Part shown: piece by piece, positions 1 to 13,654 of the stretch
Layout of the letters: every line of letters starts with the position of its first letter
How positions within the stretch are numbered: the first letter of the stretch is position 1
Source of the DNA: Wuchereria bancrofti
Taxonomy: Eukaryota; Nematoda; Chromadorea; Rhabditida; Onchocercidae
Length of the DNA stretch: 64,000 nucleotides
Reading direction: 5' to 3'
Assembly: GCA_005281725.1 (NCBI GenBank)
Contig: SSBO01000001.1
Location: 8,863,334 to 8,927,333 of the forward strand
Position numbers and translations under genes: made by a program
The notes under the pieces: generated by a model
The model's database searches: none
Told to the model about the DNA's origin: nothing
What the model saw: the letters and a program-made list of their open reading frames with translations, nothing else

Positions 1-682
1 TAGTGGGCTATCTTTCAACACTTATTAGGGCTATAATTTGGTCATTTTTTGCTTGCGGATAAATTTTTCAAGTATCTTTATTTTGCGCTTTTCGCTTTCC
101 ATCCTTCTGCTTTTGCCCATTCATCATTTTTACCCTTCTTGAGATTCTTTTCCCTTCCTCTTTTCCATGCTGGCTCGCATTCAATCTTTGCCGAAATCTG
201 TCAAATAAAGTTTACCGCTATCTTTTACCGTTAATCGCTTACTGCGGTCCAGCACAATCTCTTAAATTCATAACAATTAACGTAGAAAAATTAAATTAAA
301 CTAAGCATTTGGAATAATCGTATAACGATCCGAAATATTTATAACTTATTAAAGACATTAAGACGCTATGGAGATTTCAGCTCTAAGTTTACCCTCACTT
401 TCTCTTTATAAAATTTTTTTTATAAAATTTTTTTTAAAATCTCTCTTATATGATATTAATTCCTGCAATACAATAACTTTTTACTGCACTGTCAAAATAA
501 ACATCCTTAATTGATGAGTTAGCCATAATAGCGATTTCATAAATTTCGATTAATTATTCCTTCTTGATGCATATATTTACTTCATATTTACAAATTATGC
601 TATTAATATAAATAAATATCAACTAATCATAGCAATAAATATTGAAATGCAGAAGTGGACAACAACTTTTGCAAAGCGGTAA
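1..682. other. Intergenic, no gene seen
   Basis: AT-rich sequence upstream of the chitinase-like gene. The only open frame (49-234, + strand) is Phe/Ser-rich, has no splice or codon signal and looks like chance. A short AT-rich direct repeat sits near 405-440. The promoter of the downstream gene should lie here, but I recognise no specific element. Confidence 0.5.
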
Positions 683-3586
683 ATGAATTGGACTATGCTA
701 ATATCATTTTTCATTATACTCAGTAACACAATTACTGTTATACACGGTAAGTTATTCAATAGAATGACACGTTAGTAACGTGAACAGAGAAGGAGAAATG
801 TCATTTCTAAAGACACAATTAAGTCGATTTATTTCAGATTAATATTATGATAGATGTAGCAATTAAAAAAACACTTTAGTCACACCGCATTCTAATCAAT
901 ATAATAATAATAATAACTTCTTTACATGTCATTCAATCCAAAACTGTTCAACACACTGTCATACATTTGGCAAATGAAAAGGCTGAAGATTATAAATATT
1001 CAAAAAGAACTTAAGGAATTCAAACAAAATGTAATATTTTATTGAAAAATTACAAAGTGTTTAATAAATAGAACAAAATTAACAATGGCATAGTTTTGAA
1101 TATACTTCTAAGCTATAGCCTATTGCAGGTTATGTTCGTGGATGTTACTACACTAACTGGGCTCAGTACCGAGAAGGTTCAGTGATACTTTAAATAATTT
1201 CATTTTTATTAGAGAGATTAAATAATTTTAAGAAAGAACTATTGACGGAAGCTACGATGTGGAGTCTCTCGGAAAGTAAACTTTTTTTCCTCTCTTTGCC
1301 GATCTTTCACGTCAGACTTTCATTTATTTAGCGATATAATAAAAATTAGAGTACTCCAAATGTGAATATTTCTTCAGCATTAAACTTTGCAGAAATTTCG
1401 ATCTCCTATTTCTAATGTCATACGATTTGCACGGTAGTTGGGAGAAGAATGTCGACTTACACGGTAAATTGCGTCCAACAAAGGGAGAGGTTTCCGGGAT
1501 TGGCATATTTAATACTGTTAGTTTGTGAAATGCATAAAAATTTCTGATCTTCACCCATTTGTATGAAAACGAATTCACGATTGTTTCAGGAATTTGCTGC
1601 GAATTATTGGGCAAGTAAAGGTATGCCGAAACAGAAAATTATCATTGGAATTCCGATGTACGCTCAGGGATGGACATTAGACAATCCTTCGAAAACAGCG
1701 ATTGGAGCAGCGGCTAGTCGTCCGTCGTCAGCATCGAAAACAAATCCTGCTGGCGGTACTGCATCTTACTGGGAGGTTTAATACGAAATATTAAATTATT
1801 TTCAAATACTTTTCTTAATTCTCTTCAAACTCGACCTTTAACAAGCATTACAAAGAGCTATTTTAAGATATGCAAGTATCTGAAAGAAGGTGGCAAGGAA
1901 ACGGTTGATCGAGAAGGTGTCGGGGTGTACATGGTAAAAGGAGACCAGTGGTATGGTTATGATAACGAGGAAACTATCAAAATTAAAGTAATCTTTTATT
2001 TCGTCGCAACTTTTGCGCCTAACATTGTTATCATCATTGTTATTATCACTAAATTTATGGATAGTTTGTTGAGAGCAAAGAAGGAATAATCTAAGAAGTA
2101 TAGCTGCGAAGATATCTTTTGAAATAATTTCACAATTTTTGGTCTATGTGACTATTTCCTTCTAATTATCAAATTCAGGTTATGCTGTACATATGAAACA
2201 AAGTTATATATTGCAGATGAAATGGCTTAAAGAGAAAGGATATGGTGGTGCCTTTATATGGGCTCTTGATTTCGATGATTTCACGGGTAAAAGCTGTGGC
2301 AAAGGTCCATATCCATTGTTAAATGCTATCAACAGTGAGCTTGAAGGCGAGGTAGGATAGAGAGAAATATGTTTCAGAGAAAAATTCTGGATGAAATTGC
2401 AGAAATAATTAGTAGGAAGCGAATAAGTCAGTTTACAGATCGATCGAAAGGAACATCCAGTAAGATGATTAGGGAAAGATAGGACTGATATCATTTTTAT
2501 CTGAGAATGCATATTGGTAATATTTAACTAGCTAATGGATTAGGCCGTATAAATTTTTAAATTTTAAATTGATTGTTTTACAATCGTTAAATTGTTTTAC
2601 CGATATAACGTTTCTCATCCAATCAGTTTTAAACTTAGCAAACATTTGTAGTCAGAGTGGACAGAAAACCCCGAAATAACGACGGAAGAACCAAGCATTA
2701 CAGAAACTTCCGAAACTGAAGAAACTGAAGAGACAACGTATGATACTGATATAACTGAAGGTTGGTTAATTATTCGCAAAATAAAAATGCTGGATCACTT
2801 ATTTTATTTCTTATGCATTCTATCTAGAATATGAAGTAGTTTGATGAGAAGACTTAAGAAACATTTTGTATGCTTCTCAAAAGGCATTTTTGAGGACTAT
2901 ATTCAAATTTAATGCTTACAAATGCACTGGAAATATATGACAGATAAATCGTTTCGAATCTTCCTTACATGTATACTTTTTTCTTACCTGTAATGTGTCC
3001 TTTTTTTCCCGAAAAATTTGCCTATCACGAAACTAAATATTACAGAAACTGAAGAAACTGAAGAAACTGAAGAGACAACGTATGATACTGATATAACTGA
3101 AGGTTGGTTAATTATTCGCAAAATAAAAGTGCTGGATCACTTATTTTATTTCTTATGGGTTCTATTTAAAATATGAATTAGTTTGGTGAGTAAACCTAAG
3201 AAGCCTTTTGTATGCTTCTCATAAAGGCATATTTGAGGACTATATTCAAATTTAATGCTTACAAATGCACTGGAAATATGTGACAGATAAATCATTTCGA
3301 ATCTTCCACACGTGTATATTTTTTCTTACCTGTAATTTGTCCTTTTTATCTCAAAAATGTTATCAATCATGCAATGGATGGACACACCGCTATGGTATTG
3401 AAATCCATTTCAGATCAGGAATGTCCAGAACCTAACGGTTTGTTCCCGCATCCTACTGATTGCCATCTGTTTATTTTCTGCGGAAATAGCAATGCATATG
3501 TGAAGCAATGTCCAGCGAATACTTTCTTTAATGACGCAATCAAAGTTTGCGACCACATGACGAATGCGCCGGACACATGCAAATAA
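683..3586 (+). CDS. Chitinase-like protein (GH18 remnant + Thr/Glu linker + CBM14), catalytic exons missing
   Basis: Exons by phase: 683-746, 1129-1176, 1233-1275, 1393-1516, 1590-1775, 1868-1987, 2217-2351, 2652-2760, 3046-3102, 3414-3586. They join into one open frame of 1059 nt (352 aa). Residues 1-21 are a signal peptide. Exon 2 encodes the GH18 first strand (GCYYTNWAQ). The frame then jumps to SYDVESLGK, MSYDLHGSW, GIPMYAQGW and GGAFIWALDFDDF, all late-barrel GH18 motifs. The segment with strands 2-5 and the catalytic DxxDxDxE motif is absent: exons 2 and 3 are only 56 nt apart. Residues about 241-295 are a Thr/Glu-rich linker on two related exons. Residues 296-352 form a six-cysteine peritrophin-A (CBM14) chitin-binding domain. 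Filarial chitinases of this layout are secreted and act on chitin in the sheath or eggshell; this copy should bind chitin but not cleave it. It could be an expressed non-catalytic paralogue, a young pseudogene, or an assembly collapse between tandem paralogues. Confidence 0.85.
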
Positions 3587-3617
3587 TTTGTTGTTTTCCG
3601 TAATGTGTTAGTTGTAG

Positions 3618-3623
3618 AATAAA
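3618..3623 (+). terminator. Polyadenylation signal of the chitinase-like gene
   Basis: A canonical AATAAA lies 31 nt after the stop codon, at the expected distance for a nematode 3' end. The surroundings are AT-rich, so chance cannot be excluded. Confidence 0.5.
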
Positions 3624-3629
3624 AGTTTA

Positions 3630-6600
3630 GAGTAGAAATATTGGTAGAGTTGTGAAATTTGTCTAACACTTGTAGATGAGAGTCGAGTTAGAATTTCATA
3701 TGTTCAACAACTTTCCTTGTTTATGATTGCGGTTGGTATAGACGAATGCATTGAGTGAAAGGTCTATTGTAACGATTTTATTTGCTAGCAACAATAAAGT
3801 GATATTTTGGTAGAGTATCTATGAAGAAGATGAATAATAAATAGATGAGGAAAGTAAAGCATTTAAATGAACTGAATTAAATGAATGTGAGAGAGCAGCC
3901 GAACTGTAACTTGCTGATACAAAAAACTTATCAAAGACAAGGGATTTAAATCCTTATGCTATGGGCAATAAACACTCAACAAAGACCTATTAGATGATCT
4001 TTACTCTTTATATAGTAAGAGATGGGTTTTAATACTGTCATTTAATACTTTCTCATCTCATAAGAATGACTCTTAGATTAGAAAACCTTTACAACATTGC
4101 AAGCAAATTTGGTTTGGAACAAATGAGTGATTTTTAACATATTAAACAATGCACATACTCTCTGTTAACAGTTGAAAATTTCTAGACAAGCAGATAAGCT
4201 CAGCTACAATGGGGCTTATTTGAGTGCTGGAGTAATGATTGCTTAGATGAGATGACCTTTTTGAAGAACACAAGTATACGTATTGTCGTTATTCATTCGA
4301 TAATTATAAAGTGATTCCACGCCTCTATCACACTGTTATAGGTTAAAATCATTCTGGAAAAACCTACAAGTATGAAGCCAGTTAGAAATGTCTCAAATCT
4401 TAAGGGACCACTTTGCATGTCATTTGCTTTTCTTAAAGTGTTATTTGAAATGTTCCCGAATCTCTTGGGGTTTGAAATTTTGTTAAGAAAACATATAGAA
4501 CATTTGTGCATCCAACCCTATATTAACATCCCAATTAGTTTCTGATAGCAACAAAGTTGTTTGTGCCTCCTCAATTCTTTTTTCTCGATATCTCAAACTT
4601 GGATAATTAATTATTCTGATAAAAAATACAGAAATGAACGCAGCAATTAGAAAGGCAAATTTAGTGATATCAATAACAAAAAGGGAGAGCACAAATTACC
4701 TCAAATATCCGAACCAACCGATCCGGTCCAAAGGATTTTGTAAAATAGATTTGATCGGAATAAAATGGATTCGATCGGACCATGTACCTTAAGAGTGCGA
4801 TGGCACAGCCTCGTTATATGATCACAAGAAATAACGTCTTCAGGACATGCATATGGGTGTAGCCCGTTTTGTCGGGAAATGTAAAATGATGAAACGTTGT
4901 GAGCGTCTTAAAGGGATGATGGACCTTAAACAATTACTAGAGACGCAAACAAAAATTAATTTATGGAACTTTTTTTACACAGAAATTAAAATATAATTTG
5001 CATGAAAAAGCAATGATATCAGTAATATACATTATTTAGCAAATTGCTACTATTTGAAAATTATATTCGTACCACAAAAGCATCACTCCTGTGAAAAAAT
5101 CAACAAACAATCGGAAAGACGAAAAAGTTTCAACAAATTAGTCAATCAATAAATTACTACTTTCATGCGCATATAAGTTCATTTCAACCTATTTGAAGAA
5201 AGTTGCAGAAAATCAAAAAACATGAGATTGCCGATATCTTTGTAAACTATTTAATTCATTACGCTAATTCTTTTCAGATATTCTGTTCGTTTCCATTAAC
5301 AAAACAAGGAAACCCCCTTTTACTCTAGAATATCCTGTACTAAGACCGAAATGGATAGAACTGTAACTCCAAAATCTTGGACAAATGATATTGGTTTAAA
5401 AAGCAATAAACAATAATTAATGATGAAACAAAATTGATGAAATGATAAGGAATTATTGTCCAACATACAGTAAGAGTAGAAAAGTGACATTAGAAGCAAT
5501 ATGAAAAACTCAGAATTAAACCAATGAAATTATAAGTTTTCGTCAAGTTGGTCGGACTCTTATTTGATAGTTAAAACTTCGAGTAATTTTTAGCAACAAA
5601 AAACTTCACAGTCAGAAAAAGGTTAGTGGGACTTGACAAAATCTATTTCAGCTATGAGATCAGTGTTACAGTGTTTCTCAGAATGCATATTCTTAAAATA
5701 AAATAATTTGATATTCATTGAAATTCAATTTCATTTTCTTAAAATAACCATCAATTCATCAAATGCGTTTTCTTATTTCATATGCAATAATCTATCAGCC
5801 AAGTAAATACAATATGCAACAAAAACAGTTGAAAGTGATAGGTACATCTCAAGAAAAAGATTACTTTATATATAAATAAATATATATAATATAAATAAGA
5901 CTAGAAATTAAGAAATTCGGAAACGTCACGAGACGAAAAACACGTAGGCAAAGAGAAAGATGAGAAAAGCAGAGTTTCTACAACATCCACATAAAATATA
6001 ATTTACAATGTATTTGTAAGTGAACACCATATGTAAAATTATTATGTACGTAGAGGAACCTAAATTAACTCTTTATACAAAGATATGCAGCAAAATAAGT
6101 ATCGCGATCAATATTTAATCCCGATAACAATTTTAACCGAAAGTAAAATTACGACTGTGCAGTTCCACTCTTAATTATGGTAGTAACATAAGCACCTCTC
6201 TATATGGATCGTTGCATTGTTAAATTCGGATTTGCAAAAAAATCTTCCTGCTCTGCTCTAAGATCAAAATCCTGACAGCTAGCATTTTCTAAACAGATAA
6301 ATAGTTAATTGCAGAGATGGGAAGAACAGAGACAATGCCAATGAGGATGACGATATCAATATTACTACTAATTATTATTATTCATTATCATTATTTATAA
6401 TAGTAATGGTAATTATTATTACCATTGTTGTTATTATTAATGTTACTACTACTGTCATTTATTATTATCAATTATTATTTAATAGTTATTTTTATTATCA
6501 TTGGTTATTATTAATTATTGTTGCATTTTATTACATCATCTATAGACTTTCGAGCCCAAATTTTAAAATTTTATGGAGGAGTTCGGAATACAAATAAAAA

Positions 6601-7111
6601 TCTCTTGTAAAATTAAAATTTATCTCCCGAACATGTCAATTTTCCTGGGATTTTTCCTTTATCAGATAGCAGTGGCTTGCTTAAACAAAATCCAGTCTAC
6701 AGATGTTATATGTGAAAACCTTTCCAAAATATAGACCATTTGAAATCGATTATATACGGCTATCTTATAAAAAAGACATTAATATTCATAAATAATTTGT
6801 TTTACAGAAGCAGTATTTAGACTGTACCCCATATTGTTAATTTCTTTTTCTTTTGATTGTTATTTTTAACAACAATGATAGCTGTAATTTCATTTTCAAA
6901 ATAACCTGCACATTCAGTATCACACCTGATGTAGTTTTTTCTCTATTTGCTGTTCCTTCGTCCTTTTCTTACGAAAGTTCGAATCCTAAAAAATACACGC
7001 TGCCGAAAACGGCTGTTTAAAATGACAACAGCACCAATAAGTGAACTACACAAAGGGATCCAGATACCACCAATATATGTCTAGTTGGAAAAAATCCGCT
7101 CATCACAGTCA
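3630..7111. other. Intergenic, no gene seen
   Basis: About 3.5 kb between the chitinase-like gene (+) and the 3' end of rab-30 (-), a convergent arrangement. Open frames on both strands are short and lack coding character. It holds an ATT-rich low-complexity tract at about 6361-6540. No RNA gene or transposon was recognised. Confidence 0.5.
6361..6540. repeat. Degenerate (ATT)n tract
   Basis: Imperfect trinucleotide repeat of ATT/ATC type. It produces an artificial Ile/Tyr/Val-rich open frame on the + strand. Confidence 0.8.
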
Positions 7112-8894
7112 TCAATTTCTTGAACAGCAAGAGTTTGCCTGCATGGTAACTCGGCCCAACAAACTTATCGATCCGGAATCTTTCCCATTTTTCAAATCTA
7201 AGTACCTGAAATACGAAATTTAAAATTTGATTGTCTAAGACACAGGCCGAATGGAAAAAAAATTAATGGAAGCAAACAAAATAATTAAATTCCAGTCGCA
7301 ATTCCACACAACAAACATTCGTGCACATTAAAATGAATTATAAGTGCGAACAAAAAAAATTTCTGCCAATAATTTTTTCCAAACATTCATATGTTCTAAA
7401 CGTAAATTAAATGGAATGATACAGTGGCTTTTTCAGGATGACACTGTTAAAAGGTAGTAAACCCTCTTCTATTTTTTTTTTCCTTCATTAACCAAATTGC
7501 ACACAGCGAAACGATTCGATATTATTCGCATAGCCAAGTATACCAAAAATCGCAAAGAGAAGAAGGAATATAGCCAAAAACTGAACTTTCAACACTACAA
7601 ACAGTCAAGCAGCAATAATTTATTCTGGGAATCTTTATACCTTCCATCATTTTTCTTCATATCATTTGTTAATCGAGTGGCAACTTCATGAAATAAAGTA
7701 TCAACGTTGGTTGCATCAAGCGCTGAAGTTTCGAGGAAATAATCAAAAGCATTAGCATCTGCAAAATTCTTTCCTATCCTTTCCGGTACCTCACGTTCAT
7801 CTTCTTTATCTATTTTATTCCCTGAAAGTATTGTCAGTGTAAACAACAAAGCAGTTTTTCCATTCTTTAACACCACTGCATTCAGTTACTAAATTCGAAA
7901 TGTAATGAATAATCGATTAAATAGTAAAGTAAACGATTATAATAGTTATTACTTTAAATTTAGAAAGCTAATCAGTTCAGTTTTACTTACTACTAACCTA
8001 CTAGTATTTTTAGCACTCGTCGATTGGCATATTGCTCGATTTCACCGAGCCATTCTGGTAAGCAGTCAAAACTTGGTTGGCACGCTACATCATAAACTAG
8101 CACTATGGCATGTGCAGACCGGTAATAACTTTGAGTAATTGAACGGAAACGTTCTTGTCCAGCTGTATCCCATATTTGGAGCTATAACAAAACCGATATA
8201 TTAATTGAAACCCTATTTTTATTAATAATACTGTGCATTAGAATAGAAATTTCATGTAATGGAAGTTAACAAAACAATCCAAGAACACTTCTTACAATAA
8301 GAAAATCGATTCTTGTCAAAACTAAAGGTTACAGATTCATAAACTGATGGAATATAAATGGAAAAACAAATACATCTTTATTTTAAACAAATATACCTTT
8401 ATTTTGTCATCATCAACTTTAACAGTTTTAATCATAAAATCAACACCGATTGTAGCACTCTGCCCAGGTGGAAAAATGCCCTACAACAAAGCAAGGAAGT
8501 AAACAATTAGTATGGTTAATAAAAAACGCATAAATAACAAAGCTCAAATTTCATACCTAAAACTTGTTCAAACCTAAAATTTCTGTCACTCCACTTTTCA
8601 AACAATTTTTACAACGTCAAAGTCTCTCATAAAAAATGGTTATCAGAAATTGGAATTTTGAAGTGACATCACATACATGAATAAAAATAAAAGACATGTA
8701 ACTGTCAGATCATGTGACCATTTTGAAAAAATAGTCCACAGTTGTTCGCAATTCAGTGTTCTAAATAAAAATATAAGGAAAAACAAGGAATAAAAGAAAA
8801 ACGCAACCTGTGTGAATTTACGTACAAGGCACGTTTTACCAACGCCAGCATTACCAACAAGCACCACTTTAAATAAGTATTTATAGTCTTCCAT
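7112..8894 (-). CDS. rab-30: Rab30-type small GTPase
   Basis: Exons in coding order: 8808-8894, 8397-8480, 7998-8181, 7641-7821, 7112-7205 (stop 7112-7114). They total 630 nt, 209 aa, with all phases matching. Nucleotide-binding motifs are intact: P-loop GNAGVGKT (residues 14-21), the switch region with [17 protein letters not shown] (61-67), NKID (120-123) and ETSA. The [11 protein letters not shown] segment and the N-terminal [21 protein letters not shown] block match Rab30 rather than other Rabs. The protein ends CCSRN, equivalent to the CC-plus-three-residue end of vertebrate Rab30, so geranylgeranylation on the two cysteines is expected. Rab30 is a Golgi-associated GTPase. The start chosen is the Met of MEDY; the frame upstream lacks another ATG. 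The gene is compact, with introns from about 0.2 to 0.6 kb, and appears functional. Confidence 0.95.
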
Positions 8895-8909
8895 CCCACA
8901 TTGAAACAC

Positions 8910-11900
8910 TACTGCCTAAGTTCAAATACTTTTAAACTGCTTCTTTGCTATTGCAAATAATCCTCTAAGTTAATTGGTCCAATTATTTCGATTTCTTCCT
9001 CTCTGCTTTCGTTCCTTCTTTCTTCTGAAAAAAGAAACATTGCATTTATTTGAAAATACATTTAAAATAAAATCGCCATGTTTCACACTAATGCTGGCTA
9101 CTGGGTAAACTTCAAAAAGAAAACTAAAAAACAGTTCAAAGTATAATTTGTGCATGCAAAGAAACACGAAAAAAACTGTTCCCGGAAAAATTTGAGCACC
9201 CAAAAGAAGTGGTAAATCTCCGGAATAAAATACATTCATTATACAAATCCACCGGAATCCAACAATGCAGCATGCAGAAGCGAAGAGAATAGAGAAGCAG
9301 TGCACCTTGTCACACAGCAAAACGACGAATACCAAAATGCTAGGTTTGTTCCATTGGAACTGGACACTGTGCAATTCTTCGGAGTTCCTGGTCAGATTTA
9401 TTCTTAGAGTGTTGATGGTTTTCTTTCCGGATCTTTATTAACTGTTCCGTTTCCGGCTGCTCGGATCATTTATTCTTTGGACTGGGAAAAACAAATGTTA
9501 TCTTTAGAGAGAAGTTAAAAATCATAGTGCTTAATAAGAATTTATTTCGGCAGAATGATTTTCAATATTTTATCCTCAGTTAGTTAATAATATAATATAC
9601 AATGCTTAAGAATACATATTAGCATCTGATTTGAAGGAAAAAGAGAAAAATGAAGTTTAGTATTGCACGGCACTTGTAAATGTTTACCATTGCTTCACTG
9701 AGAGTTATCTATTTTAAAAGTAAATTTTTGTTTTTGTAATCTTTGAGAAAACTGTCGAACGGAGTTCAGTATTATATCACAAATACAATTAGAAGTAATT
9801 GTTGTATTACCAAATATTGTTCGTACTGTCCAGAAGCGATTAGTTTAATGCTTTTTTCGCTAATCAGTAATTGTGGTGTGTGTGTGTGTGTGTATGTATG
9901 TATGTGTGTGTGTGTATGTGTGTGTGAATACTTCTGGAATCGAATTTAAATTCTCAAAAAATCATATACATGGATGACTATCGAACTGAGTTTAACCTTT
10001 AATTTATCTTTCGATAAAAGCCAATTAGCTAACCGAGCAAAAAACAAATAAAGAGTTCTCATTTGAATTGTTTTTGCAGTTTGTAGAAAAAAAATTATTT
10101 TAAATCAAAAATCGAATTTGATTTATAGAAATAAATTGATTAATAGATGGAAAATAAGAAAGTATAGATTTAGAAGAAAAACAAAACTTTATGTATTTGT
10201 GAAATTTATTGCAGCAACTGATACACTCCATTTTTTGCAACTTTGATTGACATCTTGCAACATCGCCGAAGGATTCTGATGACAAATTCTAGTGTTGACA
10301 AAAAAAGACATTTGCGAAGAAATTTTTCTTTCATATTCCAAAATAAATGAATTCATTTCATGGTTTCAATAATTTGCGCGCATTTAAATATTCACATTTA
10401 AATATAAAATGTTTCCACGTTTTGTTTCACGTGTACGTCATTCAGAAATGATTGTTGCGAAGCTTTGATTTTCTCTTTGCATGTTTCTATGCATTGCTAT
10501 TGAATCATCTTTTCATGTTCCTACCTGTCCACGTAGATTAAATTCTATTCTATTTATGCTTCACAGCTAAATTCATGAGGGATTAACTGCAAATGATAAG
10601 AATAATCAGTTGGCATATGATCGTACGATGTATCAGAAATAACGGAAGAATTTATTGACTTAAATTTTTTTTTGGATTGATCGGATTCTTTTAATTTTCC
10701 ATTTCATAAAAGTAATTGCACTTTGCGAAACATAACAAGATTTCATAAAAATATAACATTCTTGGAATGAATACTTTCACTTTTTTATTCATTTTAACAT
10801 AACATAAATATTGTGCGCATAAAATGACAAATATCGAAAAATTGGGATCGGAAAAAAAAACGAAAACGTTGAAATTGTGGAACAAATGCGCCAAAAGCTA
10901 TGGGATAATTTCTTGATGAAACAAAATTATGCAAACAAAATGTAAACACCTATAAAACTATATTGGCAAAAACTTATTTCAATATTAAATAGAACTTGAG
11001 ATTAATTTAAAATTAATTTAATTTAGTAAGAAGTAATTCATTTAGGGATTAGTTAACTAAAAAACTGTCCATTGTTGGACAATGGGGAATATTTCTTTTT
11101 TGTTTTTTTTGCATGTACCAAAAAAGGGTAAGAAAAAGCTAAATATTCAAGCTTTTATACTTGTTGAATAATTTTAGTTCGTCAAAAAATTATTTCCTCT
11201 TGAGAATATGTGCTTTTCACTTTCTTTCTTTCTTTTTTAAAATCTCGCAAACTTCAATTATTAGCTGAAGCATTGTTGTTGAAAAGTAGCTCTGAAAGCT
11301 TTTCTCATATTTTCTCAGCCCTTTCTTTTTTGGTCCCAATCATTTCATCATATATTTCATATTTGTCATTTCATGTGCCAAATACTGACGTTAACTTACG
11401 TTACGTCATATTAAAAGGAAAGCACTCAATTCTGCCGTTTTGCATTTTTGTGTAAATCTTTTTAAAGTTTCACAATGTGCAATTATTGCTGGAAAGTTGG
11501 GAAAAAAATCCAACCGACCCAAGAAAAGAAATCGAAGTCGGCCAGTCATAACAATTAGAGCTGTAATTCATCGACAGCCCTCTCATATTACTTCTAATTA
11601 ATTAATTAACAATGCAACTCTTATCACCATTCATCCATCCTTCATTTCGCTCTTTCTCAAATATCACAATAATATGTATCTTTAAATTTTAAACTTTATG
11701 CCTTTTTTCATTTTCATGTGAAATTTCATTTTTTTCTCGTTTCACATCAACTGATTATTACGACTTAGTGAACTTTTATGTTTTATCTCTTTTTTTTTAA
11801 CCAACGTTTTTCTTTACTATTCAAAACGATCATTGATTTCCTGAATGTCCTGACTTCGGTGTATGACTTCACGCAGAATTTTTCTTTTGCATAAGAAGTC

Positions 11901-12121
11901 AAGAATTAATTAAGTTGAATGCGAAAAAACCATCTGGAACGAAAAGAAAAAAAAATCAAACAAAATTAAAAATAAGTTCTGAATTCTATCGAAAATTTTT
12001 GAAAATCAAGCTAAGTGAAACTTTATTCCTTACTGGCCATTTGCTGCAAAAATTACGTTTTCGACAGAAAAAAGTTGAAAATTCATTTTTCACCAAAAAT
12101 AATCTAAAATTATAGACACAA
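8910..12121. other. Intergenic between divergent rab-30 and the next gene
   Basis: About 3.2 kb separating the 5' end of rab-30 (-) from the start of a + strand gene, so both promoters should lie here. A 134-codon minus-strand frame (8970-9374) is hydrophobic and cysteine-rich without recognisable motifs; it is probably chance or 5' UTR. A (TG)n tract lies near 9877-9926. No RNA genes were seen. Confidence 0.45.
9877..9926. repeat. (TG)n microsatellite with TATG interruptions
   Basis: Alternating TG dinucleotides broken by TATG steps. It reads as a Val/Cys run in the + frame, which is an artefact. Confidence 0.9.
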
Positions 12122-13607
12122 ATGACGCAATATAGCAGTATGTACCGGTGCAATTCATTACAACAATCACAAGAGACATCACACATCATTGGATTCTGTG
12201 CCTGGTCCAAGCACAATTCAATAATGAGTTCCTTGTGTAGGTGCTTCTCGAGACCTACTGATCCCGAACTACTACCAGCCACATTTTCGACAACATATGC
12301 ATCAGTGGACCCGGGTCAGGATGACATGGATAATGTGAAGGACGTTATCGGCGACAATGAAAAGGGAGCAAACCAGCAATTTGCATCTGAGTCTGATTTC
12401 AGACGATTTCGTCAACACAAAGATCAAAGTAAGCCATTCAAAAAACGAAAAAGAAGAGGAAAGAATAGAAGAGAAAAGAAGTTTTCATTTTCATATCATT
12501 TCGTTTCTTTACATTTCATTTATGAAAAGATGTCTAATCGAGAAAACATCGAGAAACAAATCTTTGGTGTTTAATGGAAATCCGAAACATTTCGTTAATA
12601 AGTATAAATTTCGATTGTTTGACAAAAAATTGATTCATTCATTTTTTTATTTAAAAACAAATTATTTGCAAAATGTTTATCTTCCCATTGGATTAAAGTT
12701 TCTGTAAAATCCTTATCAGAACTGAAAAAATGTCATCCAGTTCTTTTCTCCTCACTGCTAGTTACTTTATCACTCATTTCAAATCCCGAATTTCGAAATC
12801 AAATTTCCACTTTTACACCTCCATTTTTGAAGATTAAAAAATTTAAACATGCACTAATTGTTTTCATCATTTTTCAGTATTTCAATCTTCCTTTAACAAT
12901 TTTAAGGTTTATCTTTACTTTTTTTTCCTTCATATTTTACATAGTACTTTTGATGTAGGAAATTTAAAACTTTCCTTTGATAATGTTTAACAAATGAAAA
13001 AAGTTCACGTAAATTATAAGTATTAAAAACGTTTCTAATAGCGCTTCTTTCCTCTAATATCATTCACTGCTCTCTCATATCAATGATACCAGTCAGACTC
13101 TCTCATATCAATGATACCAGTCAGACTCTCTCATAAATGATACCAGTCAGACTCTCTCATATCAATGATACCAGTCAGACTCTCTCATATCAATGATACC
13201 AGTCAGACTCTCTCATATCAATGATACCAGTCAGACTCTCTCATATCAATGATACCAGTCAGACTCTCTCATATCAATGATACCAGTCAGACTCTCTCAT
13301 ATCAATGATACCAGTCAGACTCTCTCATATCAATGATACCAGTCAGACTCTTTCATATCAATGATACCAGTCAGACTCTCTCATATCAATGATACCAGTC
13401 AGACTCTCTCATATCAATGATACTACTATCAGTCAGAAATGCTTTCACACTCTGTTTTTATCTTTTCTCATTTCATTTGCACAATTTCGACATATGACGT
13501 TATAAGGAACAAAATCCTTTTATCTCAACTTTCATCATTCATTCAGTACAACAGAATCAGGAAATGCATCAATTTGAGGATTTCCTTCCAAAAAAATAAA
13601 AATCTCC

Positions 13608-13654
<47 letters not shown>

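Noticed and set aside
1324..1614. 96-codon minus-strand frame across the chitinase
   Set aside because: Shadow of the + strand exon 1393-1516, which encodes clear GH18 motifs.
6970..6990. tRNA B-box-like GTTCGAATCC
   Set aside because: No complementary T-stem around it and no A box or acceptor stem upstream.
8970..9374. 134-codon minus-strand frame upstream of rab-30
   Set aside because: Hydrophobic, cysteine-rich composition without motifs; ends in Lys/Arg/Asn low complexity; better explained as chance in AT-rich 5' flank.
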